From Streptomyces hygroscopicus (GTDB lineage Bacteria; Actinomycetota; Actinomycetes; Streptomycetales; Streptomycetaceae), in the NCBI GenBank assembly GCA_002021875.1, contig CP018627.1:7502001-7566000 (forward strand): DNA of 64,000 nt, read 5' to 3'. Positions 41,943 through 50,323 of the stretch are shown here, piece by piece. The translations under genes were made by a program, and so were the position numbers. Below the pieces are notes generated by a model, which made no database searches, had not been told where the DNA came from, and saw only the letters and a list, made by a program, of their open reading frames with translations. Position 1 is the first letter of the stretch, and each line of letters opens with the position of its first letter.

Positions 41943-44498
41943 GTGGCGGGCGAGTCCCCCGGCAGGTCGGATCAGCAGAAGTCGTCGGGGGAGACGGCTA
42001 GGGGAGAAAGCGATCCGCGGCTCGCGATCTCGCGCGAAGCGGAGGCGGCCCAGGGCTCGACGGCGGTCGCCGTCGTGTCCGACGACCTCCGGTCGGGTTC
42101 CGGTGAGCCGCAGTCGGCTTCCGATGAGCCCGATGTGACCTCCGAGGCGGCCTCCGGGGCGAGGGCCGAAGCGGAGGCTGAAGCGGAACCGAAGGCACCG
42201 GCTGCCGACGGGGGCGACGCAAAGGTTTCTGGTGTTCGCGATGGTGAACAGGGCGAAGGTTCCGGGACGTCGGAGGCGAAGGACGAGCCGGAGGCGGATT
42301 CCGGTGCGGCGGACGAATCACCCAAGGGGGATGCGCCCGAGCCGGACGTGGAGCCGGAAGCGGACGCGGAGGGCGCGGACGGTGAGGATGGCGCCGACGC
42401 CGACGTAAAGGCTGGGGGCACCCCCGAGGCCGAGGCCGAGGCGGATGAGGACGGGGACGAGCCGTCGGAGTCGTCGGTGGATCAGCGAACCGCCGTCTTC
42501 CGTACGGTCAAGCCCAAGGCGGACGCCGACGCGAAGGCTGAAGATGCGTCCGAAGCCGAAGCCGAAGCCGAAGCCGAAGCCGAAGCCGAAGCCGAAGCCG
42601 AAGCCGAAGCCGAAGCCGAGACCGAGGGTGACGAGGACGGCGGCGAGCCGTCGGAGCCGTCGGTCGATCAGCGCACGGCCGTCTTCCGCGCGCTGAAGCC
42701 CAAGGCGGACGGCGACGCCAAGGCTGAGGACGAGAACAAGAAGGAGAAGGAGGGGGCCAAGAAGGAGGAGGCCGAGAAGGCCGCCGCGTCCGATGCGGAC
42801 GACGACGCCTCCGACAAGCCGGTCGACCGCGCGACAGCCGCCTTCGGCGTGCTCCCGGAGAAGCCCGGAAAGGGTGGCAAGAAGGGCGTCGACCAGCCGA
42901 CCACCGCCTTCAAGGCGGTCAGCCCCCCGGCAGACAAGAAGGCGTCCGAGAAGGCGTCCGACGCCAAGACCGCCGAGAAGCCGTCCGACGCGAAGGCGTC
43001 CGGGAAGACGCCCGCCAAGAAGCCCGCCGCCGAGTCGGACAACGAGCGGACCAGCAAGTTCGTACCGCTGCGGTCCCCCGACGACCCGGCCCCGTCGAAG
43101 CCCTCCGCCGCGCCCCCGGCGCCTACCGCCCCCGCCGCCCCGCCGACCGGCGTGCCCGAGGCCGAGCGCACCAAGCAGCAGCCGCTGCCGCCGCTGACCA
43201 CGGACGGCAAGCAGCCCGCGCCGCTCGACCTGCTGGCGCAGCTCACCAACACGCCGCCCAAGCCCGAGACGCCGATGCGGACGGCGGTCCGCCGGGTCAA
43301 GATCTGGACGCCGCTGGCCGCGCTGCTCGTGATCATCCTGGGCGTCGTCCAGGCGCTGCGGCCGCTGCCGGAGCCGTCGCTGAAGCTCACCGCCGACGCC
43401 TCCTACCGCTTCGGCGGCGGCGAGCTGTCCCTGCCGTGGCCCGGCCAGGGGCAGTCCGCCGCGGAGGTCGAGGGCGTGGGCAGCCTGGGCACCTCCGGGG
43501 CTCAGAAGCCCGTGCCGATCGCCAGCGTCACCAAGGTCATGACGGCCTATGTGGTGCTCAAGGACCATCCGCTGAAGGGCGACGCGGAGGGCCCGAAGAT
43601 CACGATCGACGCGCAGGCGGCCGAGGAGGCCAAGTCCGCCGACGAGTCGCGGGCGGAGGTCAAGGAGGGGCAGACCTTCACCCAGCATCAGCTGCTCCAG
43701 CTGCTGCTGATCAACTCCAGCAACAACATCGCCCGGCTGCTCGCCCGCTGGGACGCCGGATCGCTGGACGCGTTCGTGAAGAAGATGAACGACGCGGCCG
43801 AGGGTCTGGGGATGAAGCAGACGACCTACACCGACCCCAGCGGTCTGAAGGAGTCCACCAAGTCCACCGCGGCCGACCAGCTGAAGCTGGCGAAGGCGGC
43901 GATGCAGTCCGAGGCGTTCCGGGCGGTCGTGGCGACGCCCAACACGGAGATCCCGGGGCTCGGCGACCGGATCTACAACAACAACAATCTGCTGGTGAAG
44001 CCGGGCGTGATCGGTATCAAGACCGGTTCGTCCACCCCGGCCGGCGGTGCGCTGATGTGGGGCGCCGTGCGGACGATCGACGGCAAGAAGCAGCGGATCC
44101 TCGGTGTCGTCCTCGAACAGCGCGCGACCACCACGCTGGACGCCAGCCTCCAGCTCGCGCAGACCAACAGCTACAAGCTGATCAGCACCCTGCAGGACGC
44201 CCTCACCTCGGCCACCGTCATCAAGAAGGGCGATGTGGTCGGCCAGATCGACGACGGGCTCGGCGGCACCACGCCGGTCGTCGCCACCAAGGATCTGAAG
44301 GCGGTCGGCTGGTCCGGTCTGGGGGTCGACATCAAGATCGGCGACGGCGGTAAGAAGGTGCCGCACTCCGCCAAGGCGGGCACGGTCGTCGGCGAGGTGA
44401 CCGTGGGCACGGGCCCCGGACAGCTCACGGCGCCGGTGGCCCTGAAGGATGACCTGTCCGAGCCGTCGTTCGGCGCGAAACTGACCCGTATCGGCTGA
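41943..44498 (+). CDS. D-alanyl-D-alanine carboxypeptidase with long cytoplasmic acidic region (SCO4439-like)
   Basis: The 851-aa S11 peptidase trims peptidoglycan stem peptides outside the membrane. An acidic, repeat-rich region (1 to about 450) is followed by one membrane segment (TPLAALLVIILGVVQAL, about 456-472) and the catalytic domain: SxxK as SVTK at 528-531, SxN as SSN at 592-594, KTG at 693-695. The intracellular part includes an Ala-Glu array from 11 GCCGAA-type hexamers and five TxxF motifs (Thr about 183, 245, 298, 320, 370). The S. coelicolor orthologue SCO4439, as I remember, acts in spore wall maturation. GTG 41943 follows GAGGAGG. Confidence 0.92.
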   Translation: MAGESPGRSDQQKSSGETARGESDPRLAISREAEAAQGSTAVAVVSDDLRSGSGEPQSASDEPDVTSEAASGARAEAEAEAEPKAPAADGGDAKVSGVRDGEQGEGSGTSEAKDEPEADSGAADESPKGDAPEPDVEPEADAEGADGEDGADADVKAGGTPEAEAEADEDGDEPSESSVDQRTAVFRTVKPKADADAKAEDASEAEAEAEAEAEAEAEAEAEAEAETEGDEDGGEPSEPSVDQRTAVFRALKPKADGDAKAEDENKKEKEGAKKEEAEKAAASDADDDASDKPVDRATAAFGVLPEKPGKGGKKGVDQPTTAFKAVSPPADKKASEKASDAKTAEKPSDAKASGKTPAKKPAAESDNERTSKFVPLRSPDDPAPSKPSAAPPAPTAPAAPPTGVPEAERTKQQPLPPLTTDGKQPAPLDLLAQLTNTPPKPETPMRTAVRRVKIWTPLAALLVIILGVVQALRPLPEPSLKLTADASYRFGGGELSLPWPGQGQSAAEVEGVGSLGTSGAQKPVPIASVTKVMTAYVVLKDHPLKGDAEGPKITIDAQAAEEAKSADESRAEVKEGQTFTQHQLLQLLLINSSNNIARLLARWDAGSLDAFVKKMNDAAEGLGMKQTTYTDPSGLKESTKSTAADQLKLAKAAMQSEAFRAVVATPNTEIPGLGDRIYNNNNLLVKPGVIGIKTGSSTPAGGALMWGAVRTIDGKKQRILGVVLEQRATTTLDASLQLAQTNSYKLISTLQDALTSATVIKKGDVVGQIDDGLGGTTPVVATKDLKAVGWSGLGVDIKIGDGGKKVPHSAKAGTVVGEVTVGTGPGQLTAPVALKDDLSEPSFGAKLTRIG
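42553..42618 (+). repeat. Eleven-copy hexanucleotide GAAGCC microsatellite in the carboxypeptidase gene
   Basis: Sixty-six bases of perfect GAAGCC repeats encode an (Glu-Ala)n run in the cytoplasmic region. Change in copy number would keep frame and change only the length of the acidic linker. Confidence 0.95.
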
Positions 44499-44534
44499 CC
44501 CAGCGGGGAAGTGGGCTGAGGGGACCAGCGAAGC

Positions 44535-44562
44535 GGCCCCGGCGCGAAACGCCGCCGGGGCC
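44535..44562 (+). terminator. Terminator after the DD-carboxypeptidase gene
   Basis: GGCCCCGGCG (44535-44544) and CGCCGGGGCC (44553-44562) pair perfectly over an eight-base loop, 37 bases after the stop. Confidence 0.8.
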
Positions 44563-44699
44563 CGACGCGGCTCGGGGCCGCCCGCGCGTGCTAGCGTCGG
44601 TGGGTCCCCGGCCTGGACCCGCCGCATGCGAACCGGAGTGATCCGGTGCGGGGTTGAGGACGATGGGGCAGACCTCGGGGGAAGACGGGGAGAGCCGCA

Positions 44700-46601
44700 G
44701 TGACCACCGTGGATCCGACACGGGCCGATGAAAGCGGGGGCTCGGAGGAGAGCACCGCCGCACGAATACGCGTACCCACGCAGCGCTGGCCGGCCGAGCC
44801 GACGGGCCCGGCCGAGGCGGAGCGTGAGAGCGGGCAGGCCGCTTCGGGCGGGCTGCTCGGGCGCGCCCGGGCAGCCGCCCGGCGCCATCCTGTTGCCACC
44901 GCCCTGGCCGCCGCCGCGCTGCTGCATCTGCTGTGGGTGGCGCTGCTCGCGAACAGCGGCGGTGACCTCGCCGCGCAGGACGCCTGGGCGGAGTTCGCCC
45001 TCCAGCATCCGGACCTGGCGTACAACCTGGCCTGGTACGGCGGGATGCACCCGGTCTCGTACAGCGTCATTTCGCCCTATCTGATGGCGGTCCTCGGGGT
45101 CCGCTCGACGATGATGGTCGCGGGGACGCTGTCCGCCGGGCTGCTCGCGCTGCTGCTGGTGCGCAGCCGTGTCGTACGGCGGCCGTTGTGGCCCGCCCTC
45201 TACGGCGCGTTCGCGCTGGCCTGCAACGCCATCTCGGGGCGGGTGACCTTCGGGCTCGGCGCGATGTTCGGGCTCGCGGCGGTGGCCGTGATCTTCGCCT
45301 GGCCGCGCAGGTGGCGGTCCCGGCACTGGCACCACAAGACCGGACGGTTCGTACTGGCCGCCCTGCTGGCCGCGCTGTCGACCATGTCCAGCCCGGTGGC
45401 CGGCCTGTTCGTGGGCGTCGTGGCCGCCGGTCTGTGGCTGACCAAGCGGCGCCCCGCCGCGTACGCGCTGGGGATCACGCCCGCGCTGGTGGTCGGCCTG
45501 TCGGCGTGGCTTTTCCCGTTCTCCGGTGAGCAGCCGATGGGCATCGGGTCGGTGATCCTGCCGTTCATCACCGGCGCCGCCGTGCTGATGTGCGTGCCAC
45601 GCACGTGGTCGACGGTGCGGGTCGGGGCCGGACTCTACTGCTTCGGAGTGGTGCTCACCTGGGTGATTCCCTCCCAGGTCGGCACCAATATCTCCCGCCT
45701 CGGCATGATCTTCGGCGGAGTGGTGCTGATCGCCGCGCTGCCCGCCCTGCGCAAGCCCCCGCGCTCCGAGCTGCGCTCCACACCCGCGGGCCGTCGCTGG
45801 ACCGTGCTGGTGCTGGCGCTCGCGACCGTCACGGTGTGGCAGGGGGTCAAGACCGCCGACGACGTCATCCACACCGCCCCCTCGGCGTCCTGGGCCCGTG
45901 AGCTGGCGCCGCTGGTCGACCGGCTCAAGCGGGAGAAGGCCGACCGGGGCCGGGTCGAGGTGGTTCCGGTGCGCAGCCACCGCGAGTCCTCCGCGCTCGC
46001 CCCGTACGTCAATCTGGCGCGCGGCTGGAACCGCCAGCGCGACCTCGACCGGAACCCGATCTTCTACGGCGATGACACCCTGACCCCGGCCAGCTACCAC
46101 GAATGGCTCAAGCGCTGGGCGGTGCACTATGTGGTGCTGCCCGCGGACGACCCGGACACCGCGGCGGAGCAGGAGGCCAAGCTGCTCGGCACCAAGCTGC
46201 CGTATCTGCGCCAGGTCTGGTCCGACACCAATTGGAAGCTGTACGAGGTCAAGGACCCGACGCAGATCGCCGATCCGCCCGCCACCGTGCGGCGCGCGGG
46301 CGCCGACCAGCTGGTGCTGTCGGTCCGCGCCAAGGGCCCGGTGCTCATCCGCATCCCGTACTCGCCGTGGCTGGGCCTGGTGGACAACGACGGGCACAGC
46401 GTCCGGGCCCCGAAGGGGGAGGACGACCAGCTGCCGGTCAACCGCGAGGGCTGCCTCACCAAGCAGACCGAGGGCGGTGAGGAGGGCCAGCCGGAGGACG
46501 AGTGGACGGTGCTGCACGCCCCCCGGCCCGGCGTCTACCGGATAACGGGCAAGTACCAGCTGCCGCGGGGCACACCCTGCCCGGACGAGATGGTTCCGTG
46601 A
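44700..46601 (+). CDS. Polytopic membrane protein with C-terminal extracytoplasmic domain, possible GT-C-type
   Basis: The 633-aa protein has a charged N-terminal 60 residues, then about ten hydrophobic segments up to residue 375 (first: VATALAAAALLHLLWVALLA), with AQDAWAEFALQHPDLAYNLA and WYGGMHPVSYS in the first outer loop. The last 250 residues are soluble and probably outside. The topology and acidic first loop resemble GT-C glycosyltransferases, although no diagnostic motif is certain. GTG 44700 follows GGGGAGAG. Relatives are often annotated as MFS or hypothetical in Streptomyces. Convergent with the binding-protein gene, gap six bases. Confidence 0.75.
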   Translation: MTTVDPTRADESGGSEESTAARIRVPTQRWPAEPTGPAEAERESGQAASGGLLGRARAAARRHPVATALAAAALLHLLWVALLANSGGDLAAQDAWAEFALQHPDLAYNLAWYGGMHPVSYSVISPYLMAVLGVRSTMMVAGTLSAGLLALLLVRSRVVRRPLWPALYGAFALACNAISGRVTFGLGAMFGLAAVAVIFAWPRRWRSRHWHHKTGRFVLAALLAALSTMSSPVAGLFVGVVAAGLWLTKRRPAAYALGITPALVVGLSAWLFPFSGEQPMGIGSVILPFITGAAVLMCVPRTWSTVRVGAGLYCFGVVLTWVIPSQVGTNISRLGMIFGGVVLIAALPALRKPPRSELRSTPAGRRWTVLVLALATVTVWQGVKTADDVIHTAPSASWARELAPLVDRLKREKADRGRVEVVPVRSHRESSALAPYVNLARGWNRQRDLDRNPIFYGDDTLTPASYHEWLKRWAVHYVVLPADDPDTAAEQEAKLLGTKLPYLRQVWSDTNWKLYEVKDPTQIADPPATVRRAGADQLVLSVRAKGPVLIRIPYSPWLGLVDNDGHSVRAPKGEDDQLPVNREGCLTKQTEGGEEGQPEDEWTVLHAPRPGVYRITGKYQLPRGTPCPDEMVP

Positions 46602-46607
46602 GCCCGC

Positions 46608-47894
46608 TCAGCCGCAGACCCTCGACAGCCAGGGCTGGTCGGAGGCGCCGCGCAGGCTCTGGCGGACCTTCTCCAGACTGCGCAGCAGCCCGTCCGGCTG
46701 CCGGGTGGTGTCGCTGAGGTAGGTCAGCGCGGCGCGCTGGAAGGCGAGCCGCATCCGGGTGGGCATGGCGTCGGAGGCGTCCAGGCACAGCGAGGCCGAG
46801 TCCCGGAGGGTCTCCGCGATCTTCCGGTCCACCTCGTCGTCGCCCTGGGCGTCGAGCGGGACGCCAGGGTTGGCGAAGAACGGGTGGGTGCTCTTGGCGG
46901 CGGTCTGCCGGCCCCAGGCCCGCTGGGCGTCGGCCGAGACCAGATAGCGCATCAGCTCCTGTGCCTGCGGGGTGTCACGGAACATCGCGGCGAAGTCCCC
47001 CGATACCTCCCGGGCGGTGGAGCGCCGGTCGGCATCGGGGAGCAGCCTGGGGGAGAAGGTGAAGTCCGCCTTGTCCGGGTGGGGGTAGCCGCTGCGGATG
47101 AACGACCCCTGGTGCTCCAGTGCGCACGGCGGGTCGGCGTCGAACAGCTTGCTCCCGGCCTTGCGGAAGTCGGTGATCAGCGCGGTGCGCGCGGTGTCCC
47201 TGCCGAAGAGCGAACCCCAGCTCTCCCAGGCCCGCTTCACCCGCGGATCCGTCCACGGCAGCGAGCCGGTCGCCCAGTCCTGGTAGGCGGATCTGCCCTG
47301 CTGCTGGAGCAGCAGATCCTCGATCCAGTCGGTGCCGGGCCAGCCGGAGGTCGCGTCGTCGCCCATGCCCACGCACCACTGGCGGCCGTCGGCGGCGAGG
47401 GCGGGCAGGGTGTCCGGGCGGCGGTCATGGTCGTACCACACGATGCTCTTGAGGTCGGCCTTGACCGCGATGCCGTACACCGACCCGTTGGCGCTCAGCC
47501 GGGGTGTCCACAGCCGTCCGTACGCCGTGCGCTCCCGGCTCGGGATCACTTGGTTCAGCGGAGTGAGCTGGCGCTGGCCGGCGTAGGCGGCCAGCTCGCC
47601 GGAGCTCGGCAGCACGGCGATATCGGGCGGTGTTCCGGAGCCGACCTCCGAGGACAGCACCTCGCGCAGCGCGGTGGTGCCCTGGTAGTCGACATGGACG
47701 CCGGTGCGCCTGGTGAAGGTGTCCAGCAAGTTCCGGAACGCCTCGCCCTCGGGGCCGGTCCAGGACGCGAGCACGCTGACACTGCCGCGCGACTGCCAGC
47801 CGCTCGTATCGCCGGCGCCCACGACGCACAGCAGCACCATCCACAGCCCGAGGACGGTGGCCGTGGCCTGGCCGGACCGCTTCGCCGCGCTCAT
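46608..47894 (-). CDS. Extracellular solute-binding protein of the PknG operon (GlnH position)
   Basis: The 428-aa exported protein begins MSAAKRSGQATATVLGLWMV with one hydrophobic segment but no lipobox. The body has SVLASWTGPEGEAFRNLLDT and GSGTPPDIAVLPSSGELAAY, the look of family-1 (sugar or oligosaccharide) ABC binding proteins. No permease or ATPase is encoded nearby. Its ATG overlaps the TGA of the GlnX-like gene by ATGA. In mycobacteria pknG is linked to glnH (amino-acid-binding protein) and glnX; this protein takes the glnH place but belongs to a different binding-protein family, implying a different ligand (inference). Confidence 0.8.
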   Translation of the reverse strand: MSAAKRSGQATATVLGLWMVLLCVVGAGDTSGWQSRGSVSVLASWTGPEGEAFRNLLDTFTRRTGVHVDYQGTTALREVLSSEVGSGTPPDIAVLPSSGELAAYAGQRQLTPLNQVIPSRERTAYGRLWTPRLSANGSVYGIAVKADLKSIVWYDHDRRPDTLPALAADGRQWCVGMGDDATSGWPGTDWIEDLLLQQQGRSAYQDWATGSLPWTDPRVKRAWESWGSLFGRDTARTALITDFRKAGSKLFDADPPCALEHQGSFIRSGYPHPDKADFTFSPRLLPDADRRSTAREVSGDFAAMFRDTPQAQELMRYLVSADAQRAWGRQTAAKSTHPFFANPGVPLDAQGDDEVDRKIAETLRDSASLCLDASDAMPTRMRLAFQRAALTYLSDTTRQPDGLLRSLEKVRQSLRGASDQPWLSRVCG

Positions 47895-48823
47895 CGGGGC
47901 TGGAACCGGTACTCGTCGATGCGCGGCTGCAGACCGACCAGGATCAGCGCGGCCAGCACGGCGCCGCCCACGGGTATCCAGCCGACCGCACCGGCCTGCC
48001 ACTGCGCGCTTCGCATCGTCCTCGCGACCTCCCTGGCGGTGGGGCCGCCGGTGCGGCCGATGGTCGATCGGGTCAGGCTGGTCCGGGCCGACTCCAGCCG
48101 GTCCTGGGTCTGATAGGTGAAGACGGCCAGCGGCAGCAGCGCGACGAGCAGCGCGGTAGCCGCCGCCAGCCAGGGGCTGACCAGCCGCCGGAAGCGGCGC
48201 CGCAGAAAGCGCTGGGTGTGCACCAGCAGCGCCGCCAGCGTCAGGAACAGCCCCGGCACCAGCAGCCACCAGGCGAACGACAGCAGCCAGCCGAAGGAGG
48301 TCTGGTCGTCGAGCACACTGAACTGCCGCTTCTGCACCGCCTTCAGGCGGTCGAGGATGCCGCTGTCGGCATGCCGCAGGATGGAGTCGGCATACCTCAT
48401 GTAGGCATTCTTGAGCGTCGGGTTGTCGCGGCTGGCGTACGCCTGCTCGATGGTGTCGCCGTAGGACGTCACCAGCGCCGCCGTGGTGCGCAGCGACCCG
48501 CGCGCCGACTCGCCCCCGATGGTGCTCTTGGACACCTGGGCCAGGCTCTGCTTGGCCGTCGACAGCTTGTTGCGGTACTCCTCGCTGAGCCCCTCGAACT
48601 CCGCGGTGGGGCTCGAGATGCTGCGCTTCGCCTCGTCGTAGGAGGCGTCCAGCGCGTCGATGGCGGCGGCGACCTGCAGTATCGCCGGGGTGGACCGGTC
48701 GGTCACCGCCGCGGAGTTGCGGCTGACGCCGAAGTACGCGGCCAGCAGCGCGATCACGGCCAGCGCCGTGACCACCAGCAGGGCGATCAGCCGGCGGACC
48801 AGGAAGGCTCGGGTGCCGCTCAT
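47891..48823 (-). CDS. GlnX-like four-helix membrane sensor protein
   Basis: The 310-aa protein has one N-terminal membrane helix (IALLVVTALAVIALLAAYFG), a helical outer domain of about 135 residues (through DNPTLKNAYMRYADSILRHA), then three more helices (about 165-190, 208-228 and 275-295). This is the topology described for GlnX, which relays amino-acid binding by GlnH to PknG in mycobacteria. Both ends overlap the neighbouring genes by ATGA, so it is translated in step with the VWA and binding proteins. Confidence 0.75.
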   Translation of the reverse strand: MSGTRAFLVRRLIALLVVTALAVIALLAAYFGVSRNSAAVTDRSTPAILQVAAAIDALDASYDEAKRSISSPTAEFEGLSEEYRNKLSTAKQSLAQVSKSTIGGESARGSLRTTAALVTSYGDTIEQAYASRDNPTLKNAYMRYADSILRHADSGILDRLKAVQKRQFSVLDDQTSFGWLLSFAWWLLVPGLFLTLAALLVHTQRFLRRRFRRLVSPWLAAATALLVALLPLAVFTYQTQDRLESARTSLTRSTIGRTGGPTAREVARTMRSAQWQAGAVGWIPVGGAVLAALILVGLQPRIDEYRFQPR

Positions 48824-50304
48824 GTCGCACCGCTCGGTTCGGCGCCCAGCGGAGTGTCGCACTGCTGGCAGAACTCGGCGGTGGCGGGCGCCCGGCGCCC
48901 GCAGGCCGGGCAGATGACATCCGCGGCGGGCGGCGCGGCGGCCCTCGGGCGCCCCACCCCCACGAAGTGGACGCTCTCCTCCGACACGACGATCGCCGAG
49001 TTGAGGTCCAGTGGCCGGATGGGCTCGCGGATCCGCACTTCGCCGGTGGCGGCGTCGACGATGTGGACCAGCCCGCTCAGCCGGGTCAGCATCTTCTCGC
49101 TGCCCAGCTGATGGGCGAGCTGGACGGCGCGCCCCCACTGGCGGCGGGCCCCCTTCCGGTCACCCGCCTCGTACGCGTCGCAGCCCGCGGTGATGGCGTG
49201 GCCCAGCTCGGAATCGGCGTCGTAGTGGGCCAGCCGGGGGTCGATCCGGGACGACAGCAGGACATCGTCCGTCCACTGGACCAGCAGGGACTCCGGCTCG
49301 GGTGGCGGCAGCGCGGTGTCGCCCTCCACCGCCAGTTCCACGGTGGCCAGCTCGACGTCGTCGCCCGTCGGATCGCCCCGCGGATCGGCGAGCACGGACA
49401 CCTGGTACTCGCGGGTCTCGTCGCCCCACGCCTTGGTGGTCCACTCCCAGGTGCGCTCGTCGGGGCGGACGCCCTCGTCGGTGACGTCCACCCGGGTGGG
49501 GTGCACCTGTTTGACGAAGCCGACCCGGCTGCCCGCCCGGGTGCGGATCCGGATCCGCACCCCGGCCAGCGCCTTGGCCATCGAGGCGGAGACCATCTCC
49601 TCGAACTCGGCGGCCAGCGCGGCGTCCTCCAGCACCGCGTCGGCCCTGCCGTGCAGCCGGCGCGCGATCCGCTTCAGCTCGGTGGCGTCCCAGCCGTCGC
49701 CGATACCGCGTGCGTCACAGGTGAAATGCGGGGCACACGCGTCCAGCACCTTGTCCAGATAGCCGGGCGGGTCGTGCTCATTGCGGCCGTCGGTGAGCAG
49801 CAGGGTGTGCTGGATCGCGGTGGGCTGCCGCAGATGGAGCCGGCGGGCGAGATCCAGCCAGGAGCCGATCGCGGTGCCGCCGACCGCGGGCAGCCGCGCC
49901 GCGACCCGGGCGGCGGCGGCCTTGGTGTCGGGCCCCGCGACCGCCATGCCACCGGTGAACGGATAGACGACCTGGGCCTGTTCGGTGCCCTCGACGATCG
50001 CGAAACGGGTTCCGTCGCGGAGTATGCCGACAGCGGTGGCGGTGGCCCGCCGCGCCGCCGCGATCTTCGTCGGCGGCCAGCTCATCGACATCGAGCAGTC
50101 GATGACGATGACCTCCGAAGCGGCGGTACGGGCCGCCGCCGGGCCCAGGCCGCGGGCCCGGACGCTGACGATGGCGTGCATCTCGGTGCGGCCCGCCGAG
50201 GCGGGGAGGTACTTGTTCTGATGCACCCGCAGGGTGAGGGCCGGACCCCCGTCCGCGCCCTCCGGGCCTGGGGCGTGTGGTCGCTCTCTGCGGTCCTCGT
50301 TCAT
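48820..50304 (-). CDS. VWA-domain protein with C-terminal zinc ribbon
   Basis: The 494-aa cytoplasmic protein has a von Willebrand A domain with the MIDAS start VIVIDCSMSMS at about residues 65-75, a Thr in GGTAIGSWL and LLLTDGRNEHD. Central and C-terminal parts contain beta-rich segments, a TPR-like piece (ACDAYEAGDRKGARRQWGRA), and a final zinc ribbon CPACGRRAPATAEFCQQC. VWA proteins bind partner proteins through the metal site. It lies 19 bases after pknG and overlaps the GlnX-like gene, so it should join the same complex or pathway. Confidence 0.85.
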   Translation of the reverse strand: MNEDRRERPHAPGPEGADGGPALTLRVHQNKYLPASAGRTEMHAIVSVRARGLGPAAARTAASEVIVIDCSMSMSWPPTKIAAARRATATAVGILRDGTRFAIVEGTEQAQVVYPFTGGMAVAGPDTKAAAARVAARLPAVGGTAIGSWLDLARRLHLRQPTAIQHTLLLTDGRNEHDPPGYLDKVLDACAPHFTCDARGIGDGWDATELKRIARRLHGRADAVLEDAALAAEFEEMVSASMAKALAGVRIRIRTRAGSRVGFVKQVHPTRVDVTDEGVRPDERTWEWTTKAWGDETREYQVSVLADPRGDPTGDDVELATVELAVEGDTALPPPEPESLLVQWTDDVLLSSRIDPRLAHYDADSELGHAITAGCDAYEAGDRKGARRQWGRAVQLAHQLGSEKMLTRLSGLVHIVDAATGEVRIREPIRPLDLNSAIVVSEESVHFVGVGRPRAAAPPAADVICPACGRRAPATAEFCQQCDTPLGAEPSGAT

Positions 50305-50323
50305 CTGATCCCCCTGTCAGACG

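Noticed and set aside
42318..46517. A 1,399-codon open frame antisense to the carboxypeptidase and membrane protein genes.
   Set aside because: It mirrors two well-supported genes with clear motifs. Its translation is Arg/Gly/Pro-rich without domains, as expected from the antisense of high-G+C codons.
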